Assembly: GCA_013697265.1 (NCBI GenBank)
Contig: JACCXE010000322.1
Coordinates: forward strand, 1-5,793
Direction: 5' to 3'
Length of the DNA stretch: 5,793 nucleotides
Source of the DNA: Actinomycetota bacterium
GTDB taxonomy: Bacteria; Actinomycetota; Acidimicrobiia; Acidimicrobiales; JACCXE01
The notes beneath the pieces are model-generated. The model was not told the DNA's origin. It saw only the letters and a program-made list of their open reading frames with translations, and did no database searches. Below are positions 1 through 5,793 of the stretch, one piece after another (positions within the stretch are counted from its first letter, which is position 1; the number at the start of each line of letters is the position of its first letter). The translations under genes were made by a program, and so were the position numbers.

Positions 1-1086
1 ATCTCATACGCGTGGGCGCAGGTGCGTCCGCCCCGCGACCAGTCCAACTTCGAGGGATGGGTGTCGGCGCGGTTCGGTTACCGGCTCTACCGGATCTTTT
101 TCAAGACCTACACCGAGAAGTTGTGGGGCGTGCCGGCCACCGAGATCCAGGCCGACTGGGCTGCCCAACGGATCAAGAATCTGTCGTTGCTGTCTGCGGT
201 GACGAACGCGTTGTTGCCGCGCCGAAACCAAAAAAACATCACGTCGTTGATCGAGGAGTTCCAGTACCCAAAATATGGCCCGGGGATGATGTGGGAGCGT
301 TGCCGGACGCTGGTTGAGGAGATGGGCGTCGACGTCCGAATGCGGACACGGGCTGGAACGATTGTTCGCGACGAGACCGGCGCGGTCGCGGTTGCCAGCG
401 TGAACGGCGACGGTGAGACCCGGAACGTGCCCGCGAGTCATGTGATCTCGTCGATGCCGATCGGCGCGCTCATCAAAGCGATGGATCCGCCCGCGCCAGC
501 CGACGTAGTCGCGGCGGCCGACGGACTCGCCTACCGAGACTTCCTGACGGTAGCCCTGGTAATTCCGGAGCAGCTTGCCTTCCCCGACAACTGGATTTAT
601 ATCCACTCGCCCGAAGTACACCTGGGTCGCATTCAGAACTTCGGATCGTGGTCGCCGTACCTCGTCAAGGAAGGTCAAACCTGTCTAGGTCTGGAGTATT
701 TCGTCACCGAGGGCGACGAGTTGTGGAACTCGCCCGACGAGGACCTGATCGCGCTCGGCAAGCGCGAACTGGCCCAACTGGGCCTTGTGGACCCGCACCA
801 TGTCACCGCCGGCTACGTGGTGCGGATGCCCAAGGCCTACCCGATGTACGACCCGACCTACAAGAAAAACATCGAGACCATCCGGGCCTGGATGGAGAAG
901 CACACACCGAACGTGCATCCCGTCGGGCGCAATGGGATGCACAAGTACAACAATCAGGATCACTCGATGTTCACCGCGATGCTCACGGTCGACAACATCC
1001 TGAACGGAACCAGCCACGACATCTGGGCCGTGAACGTCGAAGAGGAGTACCACGAGGAGCAAGCCGGCGAGGTCGCGCGGGCTTAG
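1..1086 (+). CDS. FAD-dependent oxidoreductase, amine oxidase / UDP-galactopyranose mutase-like, 5'-partial
   Basis: The reading frame is open from base 1 (beginning I-S-Y-A-W-A-Q) and ends at TAG 1084-1086, giving 361 residues. The GTG at 22 is an internal valine rather than a start, because the coding pattern continues upstream. The N-terminal Rossmann FAD-binding part (GxGxxG) is therefore missing, probably about 100-150 residues. Numbered from the GTG, visible family landmarks are a substrate-domain segment at 10-53 (NFEGW, RLYRIFF, TEKLWG, EIQADWAAQRIK), YGPGMMWE at 85-92, an ISSMP strand at 142-146, and a C-terminal FAD-contact region at 302-320 (GRNGMHKYNNQDHS). These match soluble flavoproteins usually annotated as NAD(P)/FAD-dependent oxidoreductase, UDP-galactopyranose mutase-like or protoporphyrinogen-oxidase-like (COG1232 type). 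There are no membrane segments, so a cytoplasmic location is likely. The next gene starts four bases downstream, suggesting one operon. The family is secure; the substrate is not. A role on a sugar nucleotide or polyprenyl/lipid carrier is inferred from its membrane-protein neighbours. Confidence 0.85.
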   Translation: MSYAWAQVRPPRDQSNFEGWVSARFGYRLYRIFFKTYTEKLWGVPATEIQADWAAQRIKNLSLLSAVTNALLPRRNQKNITSLIEEFQYPKYGPGMMWERCRTLVEEMGVDVRMRTRAGTIVRDETGAVAVASVNGDGETRNVPASHVISSMPIGALIKAMDPPAPADVVAAADGLAYRDFLTVALVIPEQLAFPDNWIYIHSPEVHLGRIQNFGSWSPYLVKEGQTCLGLEYFVTEGDELWNSPDEDLIALGKRELAQLGLVDPHHVTAGYVVRMPKAYPMYDPTYKKNIETIRAWMEKHTPNVHPVGRNGMHKYNNQDHSMFTAMLTVDNILNGTSHDIWAVNVEEEYHEEQAGEVARA

Positions 1087-1090
1087 TCGC

Positions 1091-2596
1091 GTGGCGACGG
1101 ATCTCGCCCCCGGCGCCGGCAGTGACGCCGCGAGCATCACCGCCTTGACGACCGCGGCGAGACCCCGAATCGCGTTGTGGCAAGTGGTGGTTCTCGGCTC
1201 TCACGCTGCGATGCTCGTGTGGGTTGTCTCGCACCACGAGCCGTGGTTCGACGAGGCGCAGGCCTGGTTGCTGGCCCGCGACGCTTCGGTTTACGACCTG
1301 ATCGTCAAGTACCCGCGGTACGAAGGTTCGCCCGCGCTGTGGCACCTGATCCTGGCCGTGCCGGCCAAACTCGGTGCGCCGTACATCACGCTCCAAATCC
1401 TGTCGGGCGCGGGCGCGTTCCTGACCGCGGTCCTCATCGTGGTTCGGTCGCCGTTCCCGCCGTGGATGCGCGCCGCGTTGCCGTTCTCCTACTGGCTGTT
1501 CTACCAGTACGGCGTGGTCGCACGGAGCTATGTCCTGCTGGGGCCGTTGCTCTTCATACTGGCAACGGTGTGGCCAACCCGCCGCGAACGGCCCGTGCGC
1601 ATTCTCGTGCTCCTGTTGCTGCTCGCGAACGTCAGCTTCCACGGGTTCCTTATCGCCGGCGGCGTAATGGCTGTTCAGACAATTGAACTCAGGCGAACGT
1701 GGGCAGAGCTGTCACCTCGCCAGCGCCGCCTCCATGTAGGTGCGCAGATCTGCTTGGGCGTAATGGCGGCCGCTTTGTTCGTGCAGCTGCGGCCGCCGCC
1801 CGACGCGAGCTTCGTAAGCGCGCGCGACTTTCATTTTCGCGTCGACGACGCGTGGCGCGCCGCGCGCAAGATAACCCAGGGCGGATTCACCGGATCCGGC
1901 CTGACCCTGTTGCTCGGGGTCATTCCGACGCTCGTATTTCTGAAGCGCTCTCGCGGCGTTCTGTTGTGGCTGCTTCCGACGGCGGCGGTCATCGCGTTCT
2001 CGGTGATCCGCTACTTCAACATCTGGCATCAGGGCGTCCTGGTACTCATCTGGATCTTCGCCTTGTGGTGCGCGTGGACTCCGACCGCCGAGCGATCCCA
2101 GCGTGGCCCCGGCCGCTGGAGCGCCGCCGCGCTTGCGGCAATGACAATCGTCGTTGCCGTGCAGCTGTCGTGGACCGCGCACAGCGTGCACTACGACATC
2201 AAGCGGCCATACAGCGGAGCGGCCGCAACGGCGCGGTATCTGAAGCCCATCGTGGCGGCCGGCGGACGGATAAACACGCGCAGCATCGAAAGCGTCAGTG
2301 TGCAGCCCTACTTCAAGTCGAACATCTTCGCCAATTACGACCGCGGCCGCGGCGGCTCGTACTGGTGGTGGTCGACGCGAGCAGATCTCCATCCAACGCC
2401 TGAACTGCTCATAACCAATCACCCCGACGCGATCGTCTACGGCGACAAACAGGGGGGACTGCCTGAGCCGCTCGTCCGCCCAGCCTTTCCGGGGTATCAC
2501 GTCGGCGCGTATTTACGCGGCGCCTTGTTCTTGAAAGACCGATTCTTCGAACAGGACGGATTCTGGGTGTTCGTGCCCGACGAGGCGCGCCGGTGA
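1091..2596 (+). CDS. Polytopic membrane protein, GT-C glycosyltransferase-like
   Basis: This 501-aa protein starts at GTG 1091, four bases after the previous stop, and ends at TGA 2594-2596. No strong Shine-Dalgarno precedes it (the nearest GAGG is about 18 bases upstream), so coupling to the upstream gene is plausible. A polar N-terminus (1-26) leads to a first membrane helix at about 28-46. An outward loop with HEPWFDEAQAW (49-59) and RYEGSPALWHL (76-86) follows; this acidic-aromatic loop is typical of GT-C-fold glycosyltransferases that use lipid-linked sugar donors and of related uncharacterised proteins. Roughly eight to ten further hydrophobic segments lie near 84-92, 100-118, 127-160, 168-196, 217-233, 268-305, 310-328 and 342-360. 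A soluble tail (361-501), probably extracytoplasmic, contains YDIKRPYSGAAATARYL and a WWW run at 425-427. A transferase role in envelope glycan or glycolipid assembly is inference; it could be a non-catalytic GT-C relative. One rare TTA leucine codon sits at 2513-2515. Confidence 0.8.
   Translation: MATDLAPGAGSDAASITALTTAARPRIALWQVVVLGSHAAMLVWVVSHHEPWFDEAQAWLLARDASVYDLIVKYPRYEGSPALWHLILAVPAKLGAPYITLQILSGAGAFLTAVLIVVRSPFPPWMRAALPFSYWLFYQYGVVARSYVLLGPLLFILATVWPTRRERPVRILVLLLLLANVSFHGFLIAGGVMAVQTIELRRTWAELSPRQRRLHVGAQICLGVMAAALFVQLRPPPDASFVSARDFHFRVDDAWRAARKITQGGFTGSGLTLLLGVIPTLVFLKRSRGVLLWLLPTAAVIAFSVIRYFNIWHQGVLVLIWIFALWCAWTPTAERSQRGPGRWSAAALAAMTIVVAVQLSWTAHSVHYDIKRPYSGAAATARYLKPIVAAGGRINTRSIESVSVQPYFKSNIFANYDRGRGGSYWWWSTRADLHPTPELLITNHPDAIVYGDKQGGLPEPLVRPAFPGYHVGAYLRGALFLKDRFFEQDGFWVFVPDEARR
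2582..2585 (+). promoter_or_regulatory. Candidate ribosome binding site for the DUF2142 gene
   Basis: GAGG lies seven bases before the GTG start at 2593, inside the last codons of the upstream gene. The spacing is good for a Shine-Dalgarno site and supports the chosen start, which overlaps the upstream stop (GTGA). Short GAGG strings are common in GC-rich DNA, so the support is moderate. Confidence 0.5.
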
Positions 2597-4089
2597 AATT
2601 GCAGGCGGCGCTGCGACGTCGGCCACTCGCCATCGGCGTCGCGGCGTTCTTCGTCATGATCCTCGGGTGCTGGATCATGACAAACCCACCGGGGAGCGCT
2701 CCGGACGAGGAAGCGCATCACGTTAAGGCGGTGGCGGCCGGGGGCGGTGATCTGGTCGGAGCACCAGACCCGCAGCCTTTCACTGCCGAGCAGCGCAAGC
2801 AGTTGGTCGTGCAGAGCACCCGAGTGTTCCGTGTGCCCGGTCGCCTCGTCGACGCCAACTACGGGTGCAACCGGTTCATGCCTCAGCGGCCAGCTGACTG
2901 CCTGCGCGACGGTGGCCGACCCGGCGACTTGGACCGTTCGACCTACGTGGGTACCTACCCGCCTTTCCTTTACGTGCCCGCGGGCCTCGCCGCCCGAGCC
3001 GCACGCGATCCGTTCACCGCCGTCTACTTCGCCCGGTTTGTGTTTGGCGCAATCGCAGCGGCCCTGTTGGTACGCGCCGCGCTGGTGCTGGCGGGAGACG
3101 ATCGATCTCACGGCTTCGCGCTAGTCGGGCTGGTTATGGCCACGACGCCGATGGCGCTCTTCCTCGCCGGGTCACTGAACATCAGCGGTCTGCAGATCAC
3201 GGCGACGCTCTCGTTCGCGGCCGCCTTGATAGCGGCCTCGCGGGTGCCTGACGGGCTATGCGCCGGTTGGGGTTGGACGGCTTTCGCTGGAGCCGTCGCG
3301 GTCCTGTCGCGCCCCGAAGGCATCGGTTGGGTCGTGCTTTGCGTCATCCTCTTCGTTCTGCTCAAGCGCGAGCCTGACCGGGGCTGGTATCGGCGGCGCG
3401 AGGCGCTCGCCATCGGAGCCGTTTTGGGGGCGGCGACGGTCTCAATCGGTGGCTGGCAGGTGGTGTACGGATCTTCGTTCGGCTTTGGCCCGTCGGGGCT
3501 CGGTGTTGCAGCGCGAGACGTCTTCGGCCAATCCCGGTTGCTGGTCGATCAATCTGTCGGCGTGTTCGGGTGGCTCGACACCCGTCTTCCGACTGTCGTC
3601 TACCTCGCGTGGCTTGCGGTAATTGCGGGGCTCGTGGTGGGCGCGCTCATCGTCGGGTCCTGGCGGTCGCGCGCCTCCATGGTGTTGTTGGCTCTCGGCG
3701 TGATGGCGGCGGCCATCGCGATACAGGGTTTCGTTCTCGGCCCCGCCCGCTTGTCGGGCCAGCTCATCCAGGCCCGCTATGTCATGCCGTGCGCGTTGCT
3801 CCTGCCGCTCGTGGCCGGAGAAATCCTGACCCGTCGCTATCGCGGGTCGTACGCGCTGATCCCGCGCGTCGCGGTGCCCCTTTTCTCAGTCGCACACGTC
3901 TTCGCGCTGTACACCTACGCCCGCCGAAACGCCGTCGGGCGTGCAGGTTCGCGCCTATTGACCGGTGCCACGTGGTCGCCCCCCGGCGGCTGGCTGCCCT
4001 GGGCTGCGCTGGCGGTGGTGTCGCTCATTGCCGTGGGCGCCTGCGCGCTGCTCGACCGCCGCCCCTTGTCGCCGACGGCTCTCGCCTAG
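2593..4089 (+). CDS. DUF2142 family polytopic membrane protein
   Basis: This 498-aa protein starts at GTG 2593, overlapping the upstream TGA by four bases, and ends at TAG 4087-4089. Recognisable DUF2142 landmarks are a first helix (about 12-30) followed by NPPGSAPDEEAHH (31-43), a long outward loop with Cys92 and Cys103 in the CNRFMPQRPADC stretch, TYPPFLYVP (121-129), SLNISGLQ (194-201), LSRPEG (238-243), VGVFGWLDTRLP (322-333) and QARYVMP (393-399). About ten to twelve hydrophobic segments span the membrane, the last near 466-486. The two loop cysteines could form a disulfide outside the cytoplasm. DUF2142 proteins resemble GT-C glycosyltransferases in layout, with an acidic motif in the first outward loop, and are often found in polysaccharide or envelope-glycan loci, but no reaction is established here. 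Four-base overlap with another GT-C-like gene implies coupled translation and a shared pathway. The family call is strong; the sugar-transfer role is inference. Confidence 0.88.
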   Translation: MKLQAALRRRPLAIGVAAFFVMILGCWIMTNPPGSAPDEEAHHVKAVAAGGGDLVGAPDPQPFTAEQRKQLVVQSTRVFRVPGRLVDANYGCNRFMPQRPADCLRDGGRPGDLDRSTYVGTYPPFLYVPAGLAARAARDPFTAVYFARFVFGAIAAALLVRAALVLAGDDRSHGFALVGLVMATTPMALFLAGSLNISGLQITATLSFAAALIAASRVPDGLCAGWGWTAFAGAVAVLSRPEGIGWVVLCVILFVLLKREPDRGWYRRREALAIGAVLGAATVSIGGWQVVYGSSFGFGPSGLGVAARDVFGQSRLLVDQSVGVFGWLDTRLPTVVYLAWLAVIAGLVVGALIVGSWRSRASMVLLALGVMAAAIAIQGFVLGPARLSGQLIQARYVMPCALLLPLVAGEILTRRYRGSYALIPRVAVPLFSVAHVFALYTYARRNAVGRAGSRLLTGATWSPPGGWLPWAALAVVSLIAVGACALLDRRPLSPTALA

Positions 4090-4112
4090 ACCCCAGGACC
4101 CAACCCGGTCTA
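4087..4112. terminator. Short inverted repeat between converging genes, possible weak bidirectional terminator
   Basis: TAGACC (4087-4092) and GGTCTA (4107-4112) are perfect six-base inverted arms around a 14-base loop. The left arm begins with the stop codon of the DUF2142 gene. A competing shorter hairpin can form within it (GACC 4097-4100 with GGTC 4107-4110, six-base loop). There is no T-tract on either strand, so it is not a classical intrinsic terminator. The whole intergenic gap is only 28 bases (4090-4117), so any transcription-end signal must lie here or inside the genes. Confidence 0.25.
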
Positions 4113-4117
4113 ACTAA

Positions 4118-5793
4118 CTACGTTTCGAGTTGGACGTCGAGGTGGCCTTTGCGCATCGACACGTCGATGTTGTGTTTGCCGTCGTCGTCTCGCTGCACCC
4201 GCAAATCGACGCTCGCCTTGCCAACGGTGAGCCGCTCGACCTGAATCTCGGTGAGCCACTCGGGTAGCGCCGGGCGCACCACGAGTTCGCCCGCCGACGC
4301 GTCGGCGTCCAGCCCGAGTAGTGCGGCCAGAATTTGTACGACGGCGCCTGACGCCCAGGCTTGCGGGACGTTGGCGCCAAGGTATTGCACCGGAAACGAA
4401 CCGTTGTCGCGTTCGAGGCCCGCGAACAGCTCGGGCAATCGACGCGCCGCGAACCGCTCGGCCGCGTCGAAGAACCCGCGGGCCACCTGGCAGGCCTGCG
4501 CGTCGAAGCCGTAGTTGCGAAACCCGCTCGCCGCGAACGCGTTGTCGTGGGGCCACACCGAACCGAGTTGGTAGGAGAACGGGTTGTAGGACGGGTGCGC
4601 GGCCGACAGCGTGCGAATGCCCCAACCAGTCCACATGTCGTCGGCCAACAATCGCGTGGCCACCGACGCGGCGCGCTCGGGCGTCACTGCGCGCAGCCAG
4701 AGCAACAGGCCGGGGTTTGAGCTCACCGATTCGATCGGCTTCTTTCCACCGTCGAGGCCGAGGTAGTAAGTGCCTTCTTCCGCCCACCAGAACCGCGTCT
4801 CGATCTGTTCGGCCAGCGCGTCGGCCTCACTGCGAAGTCGCGTCGCTGCGGCGCGCTCGTCATAGACGCGCTCGACTACGTCGGCCCAGGCGCGCTTGGC
4901 CGCGACGACCAGGCCCTGGTGTTCGCACAGGGCGATCGGCAGTTCCGAAATACGACCGTCGCGACCGACGATCGCGTCGCCCGAGTCCTTCCAGCCCTGG
5001 TTGTAGTACCCGCCCGGCGCGCGTGTCTTGTACTCCTGAAGCCCGTCGCCGTCGATGTCACCGTCGGTGTCGATCCAGTTCAGCGCACGCTCGACGTTGG
5101 GTCGCACCGCGTCCAACGCGGCGCGGTCGCCGTGCCAGCGCCACGCGGTCGCCGCAGTGAGCACGTAAAGCGACGTCGACTCGTGACTGCCGTAGTAGGG
5201 CGTGTGGGGCACGAGATGCAGACTGGCCAACTCGCCGTGGCGCACCTCGTGTTCGATCTTGCCGGGCTGCATGTCGCGGGCGTCGTCGTAGCCGTCGGCC
5301 TGGAGCGCTCCGAGCGCGCGCAGGCTGCCCTGCGCGAAGCGCGACGACAGCGCCACCGTTTGCAGCGACACCGTCAACGCATCGCGACCGAACAGGCTCA
5401 CGAACCATGGGATGCCGCCGGCGGGAACCCAGGCGTCTTTGCTTCGTCGTTTCTTCGGAGACTCGCCGGCGGCGGCGTCATCGTGGCGCTCCATGCGCAT
5501 ACTCGCCAGGTCCTCTACGGCTTGGCGCACGGTGTCGGTGACGCCGGGATCGTTGGTCGTGAAGCGGGTGGCGGCGTCCACCCACCGTCGCTGAGCCTTG
5601 TCGCGGTCGGTACCGATAACGAGGGCGTGACATTGGTTGGGAGGGTGCTGGGGACGGCTCTTACCAAAGGCGGGCCGCCACAGCAGGCACGTATGCCACG
5701 ACGCTCCCGGTTCGAGTTCGACGCGGAAGGCGATCGCGCCGTTGACCCACGCGGGCGGTGAGTCGGCGAGGGCGACCTCGATCATGATCGAGC
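4118..5793 (-). CDS. Amylo-alpha-1,6-glucosidase / glycogen debranching-type glycoside hydrolase, 5'-partial
   Basis: The minus-strand frame is open to the window edge and ends at TAG (4120-4118). The ATG at 5785-5783 gives 555 residues, but the frame continues upstream and the protein appears to begin inside a domain, so the true start is probably beyond the window. Numbered from that ATG, residues 1-40 look like the end of the beta-rich N-terminal domain seen in many such enzymes (FRVELEPGASW). After a linker, an (alpha/alpha)6 barrel carries VPAGGIPWFVSLFGRDAL (120-137), GKIEHEVRHGE (175-185), PYYGSHESTSLYVL (196-209), an Asp-rich loop DTDGDIDGDG (239-248), NQGWKDSGDAI (262-272), SNPG (356-359), WGIRTLS (388-394), NPFSYQLGSVWPHDN (401-415) and a C-terminal beta segment (about 498-555). 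These fit bacterial debranching enzymes that hydrolyse alpha-1,6 glucosyl branches, or relatives acting on other alpha-glucosides. The conserved acidic residues in KDSGD are likely active-site residues, by family resemblance. No signal peptide can be judged because the N-terminus is missing. It converges on the envelope operon and is probably transcribed separately. Confidence 0.87.
   Translation of the reverse strand, partial: SIMIEVALADSPPAWVNGAIAFRVELEPGASWHTCLLWRPAFGKSRPQHPPNQCHALVIGTDRDKAQRRWVDAATRFTTNDPGVTDTVRQAVEDLASMRMERHDDAAAGESPKKRRSKDAWVPAGGIPWFVSLFGRDALTVSLQTVALSSRFAQGSLRALGALQADGYDDARDMQPGKIEHEVRHGELASLHLVPHTPYYGSHESTSLYVLTAATAWRWHGDRAALDAVRPNVERALNWIDTDGDIDGDGLQEYKTRAPGGYYNQGWKDSGDAIVGRDGRISELPIALCEHQGLVVAAKRAWADVVERVYDERAAATRLRSEADALAEQIETRFWWAEEGTYYLGLDGGKKPIESVSSNPGLLLWLRAVTPERAASVATRLLADDMWTGWGIRTLSAAHPSYNPFSYQLGSVWPHDNAFAASGFRNYGFDAQACQVARGFFDAAERFAARRLPELFAGLERDNGSFPVQYLGANVPQAWASGAVVQILAALLGLDADASAGELVVRPALPEWLTEIQVERLTVGKASVDLRVQRDDDGKHNIDVSMRKGHLDVQLET

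Noticed and set aside
22..24. GTG at 22 as the real start of the flavoenzyme gene
   Set aside because: The frame is open to base 1 with family-like sequence, and a protein starting here would lack the FAD-binding Rossmann domain; more likely a gene cut by the window edge.
4..678. Long minus-strand open frame (224 aa) opposite the flavoenzyme gene
   Set aside because: It is Arg/His/Val-rich with no recognisable motif and lies antisense to a gene with clear family landmarks; typical of GC-rich shadow frames.
1847..1868. Dense CGCG-rich stretch resembling a structured or regulatory element
   Set aside because: It lies inside coding sequence and is explained by Ala/Arg codons; no consistent stem-loop with supporting context.
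2341..2352. Perfect 12-base palindrome CCGCGGCCGCGG
   Set aside because: It is explained by Arg-Gly repeat codons inside the GT-C-like gene; no matching copy or regulatory context was seen.
4321..5160. 279-aa plus-strand open frame, extremely Arg-rich
   Set aside because: Arginine runs from GC-rich antisense reading; no domain, and it overlaps the same supported hydrolase.
4919..5761. 280-aa plus-strand open frame opposite the debranching-type gene
   Set aside because: Low-complexity Val/Arg/Ala composition and no motif; the minus strand carries a well-supported glycoside hydrolase over the same bases.
5783..5785. ATG at 5785 as the real start of the debranching-type gene
   Set aside because: The frame continues to the window edge and the protein would begin within the N-terminal beta domain; the true start is probably outside the window.

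Overview
The window is GC-rich, almost fully coding DNA. It has GTG starts, very short or overlapping gene junctions and high GC at third codon positions. This style, and the protein families present, suggest a member of the Actinomycetota or a similar high-GC lineage. The class cannot be fixed from the sequence, and a metagenomic origin is possible.

Layout. Positions 1-4089 hold a tight three-gene plus-strand unit. (1) The C-terminal three quarters or so of an FAD-dependent amine-oxidase/UDP-galactopyranose-mutase-like oxidoreductase; its start lies before the window. (2) A polytopic membrane protein of 501 aa, beginning four bases after gene 1 stops, with the acidic first-loop motif of GT-C-type glycosyltransferases. 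(3) A 498-aa DUF2142-family membrane protein that overlaps gene 2 by four bases (GTGA). Positions 4118-5793 hold a convergent minus-strand gene for a glycogen-debranching-type amylo-alpha-1,6-glucosidase; its N-terminus lies beyond the right edge. Only 28 bases separate the converging stop codons, and they hold a short inverted repeat.

How the genes may work together. Genes 1-3 look co-transcribed and translationally coupled. A cytoplasmic flavoenzyme is followed by two integral membrane proteins with GT-C-like features, which fits assembly or decoration of a cell-envelope glycan or glycolipid. In that scheme the flavoenzyme would modify a sugar or lipid carrier, and the membrane proteins would transfer sugars from lipid-linked donors outside the membrane. 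This is inference from family and context; no substrate can be read from the sequence. The debranching-type enzyme is on the opposite strand and is probably a separate carbohydrate-catabolism function.

No RNA genes, CRISPR arrays, insertion sequences or phage genes are visible. No stretch over 300 bases lacks a gene. I see no convincing evidence for a wholly new system; the most open questions are the roles of the two membrane proteins and of the flavoenzyme upstream.
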